From Bradyrhizobium huanghuaihaiense (GTDB lineage Bacteria; Pseudomonadota; Alphaproteobacteria; Rhizobiales; Xanthobacteraceae): a DNA stretch of 64,000 nt. The stretch covers positions 186,001 to 250,000 of the forward strand of contig NZ_VLLA01000009.1 of NCBI RefSeq assembly GCF_007830635.1, given 5' to 3'. The first letter of the stretch is position 1; every line of letters starts with the position of its first letter. Position numbers and translations under genes: made by a program. This document shows, piece by piece, positions 33,705 to 42,708 of the stretch. A model generated the notes under the pieces. It searched no databases. It saw only the letters and a list, made by a program, of their open reading frames with translations, and had not been told where the DNA came from.

Positions 33705-35393
33705 ATGGATACCGTCAGGTGGATCATCACCACCGCACCGGAAATCTTCCTGCTGCTGGCGATGGCGATCGGCACCCTCCTCGGCCGCATCAAGATCCGT
33801 GGATTCTCGATCGGGACCACGGCCTGCATCCTGATCGTCGCGGTGCTGATCGGACAACTCGGGCACTTCACGTTCCCGCCGATCCTCAGGGCGATCCTGT
33901 TCAGCCTGTTCGTCTTCACCATCGGCTATCGCTCGGGGCCGGAATTCTTCGCCTCCTTGAGCGTTCGAACTCTGGCGCAGGTCGTGCTGGCGCTGGTGAT
34001 CGGGGCCACCGGGCTCGTCCTGGTGCTCGCCTTCGCCCATGCGTTCAAGCTTGATGCAGGCACTGCGGCGGGGCTGACCGCCGGTGCGCTGACCCAGTCC
34101 TCCGTGATCGGCACGGCCTCGGGCGCGCTGGCGCAGCTTGGGCTTCCGAGTGACGTGCTGAAGCAGCAGGAAGCCAACATCGCGGCCGGCTATGCCGTGA
34201 CCTATGTGCTCGGCTACATCCTGACGCTGCTGTTCGTGCCGTTCGTGGCGCCGCGGCTGATGCGCATCGATCTGAAGGCGGAGGCGAAGAAGCTCGAGGC
34301 CGAGCTCGCCGGCGGCGCGCCGCCGAAGACGGAAAACCTGTCCTATCGCAAATTCCAGGCCCGCGCCTATCGTGTGTCGGCCGGCGCAGGCCGGACCGTA
34401 GCGGCGATCGAGGCCGAGATCGGCAGCCGCACGGTGGTGGAACGGATCGTGCGCGGCGGAGCCGACATCAAGCTGCAGCATGACATCGTGCTCGAGGCCG
34501 GCGACGACATCGTCATCGCCGGTCCGACCGCCGCGATCGTTGCGGCCAAGCCCATCCTCGGGGCCGAGATCGATGCGGGAGAGCTGCTGCGCAATCTTCC
34601 TGGCAACGTGATCGAGGTGCTGGTCGAAAACCGCGAACTGCATGGCCGCTCGCTCCGCGAGATCGTCGATCGGCTGGGTGACAATGCGCGCGGCGTGTTC
34701 CTGCGGGCGCTCACCCGCATGGGCCGGGAGGTGCCGCTCGGTCCCGACACGCGGGTCTACATCGGTGACGTCATGACGCTGGTCGGCAGCACCGGCAATA
34801 TCGCGCGGGCCACGGCGCAGGTCGGACATGCCCTCAATACGAGCGACCGGACCGACATCGCCTTCCTTGCGGTCGGTATCGCTGCCGGTCTTCTGGCCGG
34901 TCTTGCCAGCTTCAAGGTCGGCACTGTCGCGCTGACGCTCGGCGGCGGTGGCGGCGCGCTGATCGCCGGGCTCGTCTGCGGCTGGCTGCGAACGCGCAAG
35001 CCTGGTATCGGCGCGATGCCGCCGGCCGCGCAACAGACACTGAGCGATCTCGGGCTCGGCGGCTTCATCGCGGCCGTCGGACTCGGCAACGGGCTTGCTG
35101 CCTGGTCGGCGATTCAGACGCAGGGTCTCCTGCTGGTCGGCATGGGCATCGTCGTCACGCTGATTCCGATGACGGTCGGAACGCTCGTTGCCTATTATTT
35201 GCTGCGGATGAACCCGGTCGTGACCTGCGGTGCGCTCGCCGGCGCAATGACGGTCGATGCCGCCGTCACCGGTGCCTGCGACGTGGCCGAGAGCCAGACC
35301 CCGGTGCTCGGCGTCGCCGTCCCCTACGCGGTCGGCAATGTCGTCCTCACCGTGCTCGGTCCAATCGTGGTGGCCGCCACGTTCAGCGGTTGA
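33705..35393 (+). CDS. AspT-family amino-acid antiporter, second copy
   Basis: Exchanger of 562 residues with the same architecture as the first copy: TTAPEIFLLLAMAIGTLLGRIKI, LFSLFVFTIGYRSGPEFFASL, GLTAGALTQSSVIGTASGAL, two RCK/TrkA-C domains (VAAIEAEIGSRTVVERIVRGG; VLVENRELHGRSLREIVDRLG) and a second bundle (LSDLGLGGFIAAVGLGNGLAAW; GALAGAMTVDAAVTGACDVAESQTPVLGVAVPYAVGNV). ATG 33705 follows a GGGGAA ribosome-binding site. It is the first gene of a rightward operon with a hydrolase and an IalB-like protein. Substrates are unknown and need not match the first copy's. Confidence 0.9.
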   Translation: MDTVRWIITTAPEIFLLLAMAIGTLLGRIKIRGFSIGTTACILIVAVLIGQLGHFTFPPILRAILFSLFVFTIGYRSGPEFFASLSVRTLAQVVLALVIGATGLVLVLAFAHAFKLDAGTAAGLTAGALTQSSVIGTASGALAQLGLPSDVLKQQEANIAAGYAVTYVLGYILTLLFVPFVAPRLMRIDLKAEAKKLEAELAGGAPPKTENLSYRKFQARAYRVSAGAGRTVAAIEAEIGSRTVVERIVRGGADIKLQHDIVLEAGDDIVIAGPTAAIVAAKPILGAEIDAGELLRNLPGNVIEVLVENRELHGRSLREIVDRLGDNARGVFLRALTRMGREVPLGPDTRVYIGDVMTLVGSTGNIARATAQVGHALNTSDRTDIAFLAVGIAAGLLAGLASFKVGTVALTLGGGGGALIAGLVCGWLRTRKPGIGAMPPAAQQTLSDLGLGGFIAAVGLGNGLAAWSAIQTQGLLLVGMGIVVTLIPMTVGTLVAYYLLRMNPVVTCGALAGAMTVDAAVTGACDVAESQTPVLGVAVPYAVGNVVLTVLGPIVVAATFSG

Positions 35394-35403
35394 GGAGGCC
35401 AGG

Positions 35404-36291
35404 ATGTGCTTTGATCTCCCTGCAATCCGTCGCTTCCTTGCAACCGTCCTGCTCCTTCTCGTCGGGCTCATGGCGCCCGCCCGCGCCGAGGACGAAATCC
35501 GCATCCAGGAGGAGATCTGGGGGCTGTCGCTGCCCCTGCCGATGTTCGCCTATGTGGTGCGCCCGGTCGGCGACGGCCCCTTTCCGCTCGTGATCATGAA
35601 CCACGGCGTCTCGCTCAACCCTCCCGACCGCGGCTTCTTTCCGCTGGTGGAATTCCGCGACGCCGCACAATGGTTCGCCAGGCGCGGCTATCTCGTGGTT
35701 GCACCCGTCGGCACCGGCTATGGCGCAGCCGCCATCGACATTCCCGAGCGTGCGCTCTATGGGCCGTTCTTCTCCAAGGTCGGCAAGTGCACCAATCCGA
35801 ACTTCCGTGATGCCGCCCTTGCAGTCGCGCAGGTCGATCTCTGGATCATCGATCACATGGCGGCTCAGAAGCGCATCATCCCCAAGGATGTGATCGTGGT
35901 CGGGCAGTCCGCCGGAGGCTGGGCCTCGATCGGCCTGTCGAGCGTCAATCCACCGCAGGTGAAGGCCATCATCACCTTCGCCGCCGGCCGTGGTGGCCGG
36001 GTCGGCGGCAAGCCCAACAATAATTGCGCGCCCGACAGGCTAGTCGAGGCCACCGCGGATTTCGGCCGCACCTCGCGGGTGCCCATGCTGTGGATCTACA
36101 TCGAGAACGACACGTTCTTCGGGCCCGACCTGTCGAAGCGGATGCATGAAGCCTTCACGGCCGCCGGCGGCCGCGCCGAATATCATCTGATGCCGCCGTT
36201 CGGCAACGAGGGGCATTTCTTCATCGGCTCGCCGGATGCGATCCCGCTCTGGTCACCGCTGGTGGCAAAATTTCTCGATGCACAGAAGTAG
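35404..36291 (+). CDS. Exported alpha/beta hydrolase (dienelactone-hydrolase type)
   Basis: Secreted enzyme of 295 residues. A Sec signal (FLATVLLLLVGLMAPARA) precedes a typical alpha/beta fold: FPLVIMNHGVSLNPP (oxyanion strand), FARRGYLVVAPVGTGYG, nucleophile elbow VVGQSAGGWAS, PMLWIYIENDTFFGPD (acid) and FGNEGHFFIG (catalytic His). It begins 10 bp after the AspT stop with a GAGGAGG site, so it is co-transcribed. The substrate is unknown; an esterase or lactonase acting in the periplasm is likely. Confidence 0.88.
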   Translation: MCFDLPAIRRFLATVLLLLVGLMAPARAEDEIRIQEEIWGLSLPLPMFAYVVRPVGDGPFPLVIMNHGVSLNPPDRGFFPLVEFRDAAQWFARRGYLVVAPVGTGYGAAAIDIPERALYGPFFSKVGKCTNPNFRDAALAVAQVDLWIIDHMAAQKRIIPKDVIVVGQSAGGWASIGLSSVNPPQVKAIITFAAGRGGRVGGKPNNNCAPDRLVEATADFGRTSRVPMLWIYIENDTFFGPDLSKRMHEAFTAAGGRAEYHLMPPFGNEGHFFIGSPDAIPLWSPLVAKFLDAQK

Positions 36292-36313
36292 AGCCTGGCC
36301 TGGAGGCGTAACC

Positions 36314-36898
36314 ATGTTCACCATCCGTGATCATCTCTGTGGCGTCCTGGTTGGCGCCCTCGTCGGGCTTGCGACATATCCTGCTGTCGCGTCGCCGAAA
36401 GCCGCACCGGCCGATAAACCTCCCGAGGTGGCCACGCGCGGTCAGCGCGAAGCCAAGGACATCAGCTACGGTGACTGGCAGAAGTTCTGCTTCAAGGCCG
36501 GCGGCGCGCCGATGCTGTGCCGGACGACCATCACCGGGACATTCCCGACCGGCCAGGTAGCTGTGCGCGTCGACCTGATCGAACGCGAGGGCACCCCGAC
36601 GGCCCGGCTGCAACTCTTCGTGCCCGTTGGAATGTACCTGCAGCGGCAGCCCAAGCTGTCCCTCGACCCCGGCAGCAGCTTCAGCGTCCCCTACAGCTGG
36701 TGCCTGACCAATATCTGCATCGCGGCTGACGTCGTCCCGTCCGGGATCGTCGAGGAAATGGAGTCGGCAAAGACAATGGCGCTCGAGGTTGTCGATTCGA
36801 ACCTGCTGGCGCTGACGACCCTGGTGCCGCTGGCGCAGTTCGGCACGGTCCACAAAGGTGCGCCCACGAAAATGCTGGAGCAGTATGTCGACGAATGA
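36314..36898 (+). CDS. IalB-like invasion-associated exported protein
   Basis: Periplasmic protein of 194 residues. The signal (LCGVLVGALVGLATYPAVA) is followed by the IalB pattern: YGDWQKFCFKAGGAPMLCRTT, LQLFVPVGMYLQRQPKLSLD, FSVPYSWCLTNICIAADVV. The paired cysteines are typical of this family, which is common in Rhizobiales and of uncertain biochemical role. It is the last gene of the operon from site E, 22 bp after the hydrolase. It converges on the response-regulator gene with a 14-bp gap. Confidence 0.82.
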   Translation: MFTIRDHLCGVLVGALVGLATYPAVASPKAAPADKPPEVATRGQREAKDISYGDWQKFCFKAGGAPMLCRTTITGTFPTGQVAVRVDLIEREGTPTARLQLFVPVGMYLQRQPKLSLDPGSSFSVPYSWCLTNICIAADVVPSGIVEEMESAKTMALEVVDSNLLALTTLVPLAQFGTVHKGAPTKMLEQYVDE

Positions 36899-36912
36899 TC
36901 GGCGTTTCCGCG

Positions 36913-37275
36913 CTAAGCCGCAGCCGCACGCGTGACCGAGTCGATCAATGACTGCGCCGTGAACGGCTTCGTCAGATAGGCGACGCAACCCGACGCAACC
37001 GCGGCACTACGGTTCACCGGGCTGTCATTGCCGGTAACGTAGATCACTGGCGCCGTGACGCCTTCCTCCGCCAGCTTGCGGCGCAGCTCGACGCCCGACT
37101 TGCCGTCGAGATTGATGTCGATGACGATGCAGATCGCCTTGTCGAAACCACCGTGATCAAGCAGGGCCTCCGCGGAATCGAACAGCGTCACGGCGAATCC
37201 GTGTGCGCGCAGCAGCCTGTTCATGCTGACTCGCATGGATGGATCGTCGTCGACGATGAACACTGATCCGCGCAT
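36913..37275 (-). CDS. Single-domain response regulator (receiver only)
   Basis: Receiver protein of about 120 residues: VFIVDDDPSMRVSMNRLLRAHGF at the N-terminus, phosphoacceptor Asp in CIVIDINLDGKSGVELRR, conserved Thr in VIYVTGND and Lys in YLTKPF. There is no output domain. The frame continues upstream to an ATG at 37377 with AAAGGA 4 nt before it. That start adds 34 residues containing a CNC...CGFC cysteine cluster. The short form fits the family length, but the long form is possible. It sits beside the FixJ-type regulator, both on the minus strand. Confidence 0.85.
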   Translation of the reverse strand: MRGSVFIVDDDPSMRVSMNRLLRAHGFAVTLFDSAEALLDHGGFDKAICIVIDINLDGKSGVELRRKLAEEGVTAPVIYVTGNDSPVNRSAAVASGCVAYLTKPFTAQSLIDSVTRAAAA

Positions 37276-37431
37276 CGGCAAGAAGCGACCTTTCGGACTC
37301 GCCACGATGGTCCTGCAGAAGCCGCAACCAGTGCGGGTGGCGCAGTTGCATGGCAGCACCACGTCAATGCGCTTCATATTGTCCTTTGGGGCAGTGACAT
37401 GGCGGGAACTGGATTCGAAGCGACGGAATAG

Positions 37432-38058
37432 TTAACCGCTATTCGAATCCAGCATTCCAAGCCGCTCCGCAATCGAAACGAGCTCGGCAAGCGAATGAAC
37501 CCGCATCTTCTCCATCACCTGATGGCGATGGGCTTTCACGGTCCGCTCGGTCGTCCCGAGCTCGTACGCGATCTGCTTGTTGATCTTGCCGCGGACGATG
37601 AGATCGAACACCTGCCGTTCGCGCTGCGTCAGCGTTGCAAGGTGCACGCGAAATGCTTCGAGCTTGCCGCGTTGGCTGCGCGCGGCATCTTGCCTCGCCA
37701 GTGCACGCGCGATCGCATCGAGCAACAGCTCCGACGAAACCGGTTTGGTCAGGAAGTCTTCCGCTCCCGCCTTGATGGCCTGCACGGTCGTCGGCGTGTC
37801 GGCGTGCCCCGTCAGGAATATGATCGGCAACGTCGAGCCCGCGGCGATAAGACGACTTTGCAGTTCAGGACCGCTCAAGCCAGGTATGCGCACGTCGAGC
37901 AGGATGCATCCCGGCTGCTCATCGTCTGGCGCTGCGTCCAGAAGATCCTGCGCCGATGCGTAGGTTTTGACGTCATAACCCGCAAGTTTCAGCCGGCGCT
38001 CGATCGCCGTCCGGAACGATGCGTCGTCATCGACCACGTGGACAAGGCCGGGCACCAT
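37432..38058 (-). CDS. FixJ-family two-component response regulator
   Basis: Regulator of 208 residues with an N-terminal receiver (VVDDDASFRTAIERRLKLAGY, phosphoacceptor in CILLDVRIPG, Thr in FLTGHADT, Lys in FLTKPV) and a LuxR/FixJ HTH (LTQRERQVFDLIVRGKINKQIAYELGTTERTVKAHRHQVMEKM). It is divergent from the FNR/FixK-type gene, recalling FixJ control of fixK. No FixL is adjacent; the HELNQPL kinase at 20404-22281 is the nearest candidate partner. Confidence 0.93.
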   Translation of the reverse strand: MVPGLVHVVDDDASFRTAIERRLKLAGYDVKTYASAQDLLDAAPDDEQPGCILLDVRIPGLSGPELQSRLIAAGSTLPIIFLTGHADTPTTVQAIKAGAEDFLTKPVSSELLLDAIARALARQDAARSQRGKLEAFRVHLATLTQRERQVFDLIVRGKINKQIAYELGTTERTVKAHRHQVMEKMRVHSLAELVSIAERLGMLDSNSG

Positions 38059-38360
38059 TTACCTCGCGTAAAATTCAGTAAAGCAATCTTTTAACCGAGG
38101 CCGCGTGGTTGCCAACGGTTCAAAAACCGAAACATATGCTTCGCAACAGAATACTTTTCGGCCTCCATCGAGGTCTTTCTCAGTCCGCGCAGCGAACGCC
38201 CCCCGCTGTCCCTTGGGACATTGACCCTTGGGACAATGGATTGGAATACCTCGTTAGTCGTAAATCAACCTCGGCGGGAGTGCGATTGCGCGGCGTATTC
38301 CGGTGCAAGAGATTTTTTGTCTCAAAGACCAAATTCGACGGCAAGCTGAGGAGCTGGCCC
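38059..38360. promoter_or_regulatory. Divergent intergenic region between FixJ-type and FNR/FixK-type genes
   Basis: About 300 bp with no supported gene, although a frame in phase with the downstream regulator is open through it. It holds a short direct repeat (CTTGGGACATTGACC then CTTGGGACAATGG near 38212-38240). I found no TTGAT-N4-ATCAA site, so the regulator is probably not under the same site type. Binding by the neighbouring FixJ-type protein is an inference. Confidence 0.4.
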
Positions 38361-39044
38361 ATGTTCGTTCGCATCACCACTGATTCCGCGCTGCGCCCCA
38401 ACTCTCTTCGCGACCTCGGCATGACAAGCGATTCAAATGCGCTTGTCAGTTTAATCGAGTTTTCCTACAAGAAGGGCACCGAGATCTATGGCGAGAAAGA
38501 ACCCGCCGAGTATGTCTACCAGGTCAAGTCTGGTGCGGTGCGGAGCTACAAGCTGCTGTCGGACGGCCGCAGGCAGATCGGCGCGTTTCACCTGACCAGC
38601 GATATTTTCGGGTTGGAGAACGGGTACGAGCACCGCTTCACCACGGAGGCGATCGTCGACACCACAGTGCGCCTCGTGAGGCGGGAGAGCCTCGAGATGG
38701 TGGCCGAGAGCGATGCCATGGTCGCGAAAAACCTGCTCAGCATGACCACGAACAATCTTCAGCATGCGGAAGATCACATGCTGCTGCTCGGCCGCAAGAC
38801 CTCGCTGGAGCGGGTCGCGGCTTTCCTGCTGGAAATGGACAAGAGGCTGACCGCTGCGGGCGTCCTCGCGCTGCCGATGTCGCGGCGCGATATCGCCGAC
38901 TATCTCGGCCTGACGCTGGAAACCGTCTCGCGCGCGCTCTCGCGGCTGCATGAGCTCGGCATCCTCGGCTTCATCGGCAACACCCAGCGCCAGATCGTGC
39001 TCCTGAACCGCGACCAGCTCGCGAGCCTCGATCTTCAGCCCTGA
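38361..39044 (+). CDS. Crp/Fnr-family regulator of the FixK type
   Basis: Transcription factor of 227 residues. The cyclic-nucleotide-type sensor domain (YKKGTEIYGEKEPAEYVYQVKSGAVRSYKLLSDGRRQIGAFHLTSDIFGLE) is followed by a dimer helix and HTH (MSRRDIADYLGLTLETVSRALSRLHELGIL). The helix carries E-T-V-S-R, the residues that read TTGAT half-sites in FNR/FixK proteins. The chain contains no cysteine, so it can have neither an FNR Fe-S cluster nor thiol control. ATG 38361 has AGGAG upstream; a longer frame opens at 38109. It is the likely activator of sites A-F (inference). Confidence 0.92.
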   Translation: MFVRITTDSALRPNSLRDLGMTSDSNALVSLIEFSYKKGTEIYGEKEPAEYVYQVKSGAVRSYKLLSDGRRQIGAFHLTSDIFGLENGYEHRFTTEAIVDTTVRLVRRESLEMVAESDAMVAKNLLSMTTNNLQHAEDHMLLLGRKTSLERVAAFLLEMDKRLTAAGVLALPMSRRDIADYLGLTLETVSRALSRLHELGILGFIGNTQRQIVLLNRDQLASLDLQP

Positions 39045-39053
39045 GCGGCAGGC

Positions 39054-39506
39054 TCACTGTCCTGTCCTGCCCGGAAGCCGCGCGATCGCTTCGAGATGCT
39101 CGATCGTCTTGCGCAGGACCTCGAACAGGATGGCCGCCGACCAGCCGAACAGCAGGATGCCGTTCATGGCCGTCAGCGGCCCGATCAGCCGCCATTCGGG
39201 CACCGGCGTGATGTCGCCATAGCCGAGCGTGGTGTAGTTCACGAAGGCGAAATACAAGAGGTCACTTCCCGGCGGCGCCGCCTGGACGAACCAATAGGTG
39301 CAGACCCAGACCAGGACCTCCAGGGTGTGCGCGACGCTCAGCGCTGCCGCCGTTGCGACCATCACGCCCATCAAATGCAGTCGCGGACCCTTGGTGTGTC
39401 GCAGGCCGGCCGTTCGCGCGATCGACACGGCAACGACGGTCGCCAGCGCGTGGATTCCGATATTGATCGCGCTGACCAGCGCGCCGACGAGGACTTGAAG
39501 CAGCAT
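39054..39506 (-). CDS. Two-TM-type potassium channel protein
   Basis: Membrane protein of 150 residues. The filter region YFAFVNYTTLGYGDITPVPEW contains T-L-G-Y-G-D, a K+ selectivity signature, followed by the inner helix (LIGPLTAMNGILLFGWSAAILFEVL). Two further hydrophobic segments precede the pore, so the topology is 3-4 segments. No RCK domain is present. The ATG touches the stop of the AI-2E family gene (TGATG), indicating co-transcription from site F. Confidence 0.85.
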   Translation of the reverse strand: MLLQVLVGALVSAINIGIHALATVVAVSIARTAGLRHTKGPRLHLMGVMVATAAALSVAHTLEVLVWVCTYWFVQAAPPGSDLLYFAFVNYTTLGYGDITPVPEWRLIGPLTAMNGILLFGWSAAILFEVLRKTIEHLEAIARLPGRTGQ

Positions 39507-40630
39507 CAGGGGTGCCCATGCGATTGGACGGCAGTGGAAATCCCGGACTGTTCCTGCTCCCGTAGCGCTGCGGAACGGTCGATCTGGATCCAGGCCGCTG
39601 CGAGCTCCCAGGCGACCGCCAGAATGATCGGGCCGATGAAGAGACCGATGATGCCGTGCGCCAATGTGCCGCCGATGACCCCGATCAGGATGACGAGCGT
39701 CGGCGTGCTCAGGCCGCGGCCCATGACCAATGGCTTGAGGATATTGTCGAGCAGACCGACGACGACGAGGAAGATCGTCAGTGGCACCGCCGTCGCGACG
39801 TCCTTGTCCATCCAGATCCAGATCACAACGGGCACGAGGACGATCGCGGCACCGATCTGCACGATCGACAGCAGCAGAACGAGGATGGCGAGCAAGCCGG
39901 CGCTCGGGATGCCCGCAAGCTTGAGGCCGATGCCGGCCAGCAGCGCCTGGATGATCGCAACGCCGATCACGCCCTGCGATACCGCCCGGATCGTCGCGCC
40001 CGCCAGTTCGAGAAAATGCTCGCTCTGCTCCGGCACGATGCGGAACAGGAAACCGCGGACCGCGTCAACGAGCTGCGGTCCGTACGGAAACAGGAAGCCG
40101 GCGACCAGCACCGAGAGCAGGAACTGCAGCGTGCCGACACCGGCGCTGCCGGCGAATGACAGCATCACCCCCGCCAGCGGTTTCAGATAAGGCGCCACCT
40201 CGCGCAGAACGGCGCGAATGTTGGTATAGGCCAGTGTCCAGAGATCGAATAGCTGGGGGCCGATCAGGGGCCAGTCCTTGAGCCATTCCGGCGCCGCCTG
40301 GAGCATGAGATCGCCGGTGCCGATCTGGGTCGCGAGATCCTTGATGCCCTCGGCCGCGCTCAGCCCGAGCCATGCCGCCGGACCGATGATGATGCCAAGC
40401 ATCATCAGCGTGAGGATGACCGCAGCCGTCCGGGGGCGACCGCCGAGGCGTTTGGCGAGCCAGCTGAAGGCGGGATAGAACGCGACCGCGAGCACCGCGC
40501 TCCAGGTCAGGATGGGCACGAAGGGGTGGATGATCAGAAACGTCCATGCGATCAACAGCGCGAGCAATCCGAGACGGATCACGAGCTGGACGATCTGCTC
40601 CGCGGAGAGAAGCTTGCGAAGTGTGGTCAA
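39506..40630 (-). CDS. AI-2E transporter family (PerM/YdiK-type) permease
   Basis: Membrane protein of about 374 residues with the family pattern: paired N-terminal helices (VIRLGLLALLIAWTFLIIHPFVPILTWSAVLAVAFYP), a periplasmic helix region, then LQFLLSVLVAGFLFPYG, QGVIGVAIIQALLAGIGLKLAG, and VILIGVIGGTLAHGIIGLFIGPIILA. Members include putative AI-2 exporters and Na+/H+ antiporters. No ATG fits the expected N-terminus; a TTG at 40630 has GGAAGGA 8 nt upstream and was chosen. Site F lies 71 bp upstream. Coupled to the channel gene. Confidence 0.87.
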   Translation of the reverse strand: MTTLRKLLSAEQIVQLVIRLGLLALLIAWTFLIIHPFVPILTWSAVLAVAFYPAFSWLAKRLGGRPRTAAVILTLMMLGIIIGPAAWLGLSAAEGIKDLATQIGTGDLMLQAAPEWLKDWPLIGPQLFDLWTLAYTNIRAVLREVAPYLKPLAGVMLSFAGSAGVGTLQFLLSVLVAGFLFPYGPQLVDAVRGFLFRIVPEQSEHFLELAGATIRAVSQGVIGVAIIQALLAGIGLKLAGIPSAGLLAILVLLLSIVQIGAAIVLVPVVIWIWMDKDVATAVPLTIFLVVVGLLDNILKPLVMGRGLSTPTLVILIGVIGGTLAHGIIGLFIGPIILAVAWELAAAWIQIDRSAALREQEQSGISTAVQSHGHP

Positions 40631-40694
40631 GACGACCGTCCTTCCGGGAGTGCGGATACCCGATGGACGTAGCGGCCTCCGCCGCACGGCATTC

Positions 40695-40708
40695 TTGATC
40701 CAGATCAA
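40695..40708. promoter_or_regulatory. FNR/FixK-type site F
   Basis: TTGATCCAGATCAA, an exact TTGAT-N4-ATCAA match. Its centre is 71 bp upstream of the TTG start of the AI-2E family gene, consistent with a site at -41.5 and a 30-nt leader. Confidence 0.8.
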
Positions 40709-40923
40709 GCGGGCGCGGGAGACGCGTCCTTCGTTCCCGATCTCATGCGGCCTGAGCGCGATCATACCGATCGCTGTGCCAGCCGGTCTGCCGGGACATG
40801 CCGCGCCGGCGAACGAAGCCTTTGTAAGATATTGTAATTGCTAGGAAACTCTTGGTGGCGTCCGGATGGCGAAATCCACAGGAGTTTGCTGATCGGCACT
40901 CTCTCCCGGGAACGGATTCCCTC

Positions 40924-41088
40924 ATGTCCGGATTGACCGAGATGGATAGAGTCTTTCTCGCGACGATGGTTTCAGCCGTGCTGCTGCTGATTGTGGCCGC
41001 CGACCTCTTGGTCAACGGCGTCGGCCTGCAGCCGCCGCCGACGCAACTGGCCAATGTGGTGCCGGTGCCTGCACGCCCGGTCAGATAG
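40924..41088 (+). CDS. Possible small single-pass membrane protein
   Basis: A 54-residue frame starting MSGLTEMDRVFLATMVSAVLLLIVAADLL with one clear hydrophobic helix and a Pro-rich tail (PPPTQLANVVPVPARPVR). It lies in an otherwise empty 490-bp gap and has no strong ribosome-binding site. It could be a genuine small protein or chance. Confidence 0.35.
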   Translation: MSGLTEMDRVFLATMVSAVLLLIVAADLLVNGVGLQPPPTQLANVVPVPARPVR

Positions 41089-41204
41089 TACGACGCCGCG
41101 TCTTGCGGCCGAATGACCAATTTGAACGGTTCCCACGGAACATTTCGGCCCCATCGGGACTTCTGCTCACCGCGCCAGCCACAAGGGCCAGCGCGATCCG
41201 GACA

Positions 41205-41238
41205 GGCTCAGCTCCGCTGTGGTAGGGGGAGCTGAGCC
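41205..41238 (-). terminator. Terminator-like hairpin after ntrC
   Basis: A perfect 11-bp stem (GGCTCAGCTCC / GGAGCTGAGCC) with a 12-nt loop, 18 bp beyond the ntrC stop. There is no clear U-tract, so termination may need Rho. It suggests that the dusB-ntrB-ntrC unit ends here. Confidence 0.6.
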
Positions 41239-41256
41239 ACCGTCGGCTCGTGAAGC

Positions 41257-42699
<1,443 letters not shown>

Positions 42700-42708
42700 C
42701 GTTAATCC

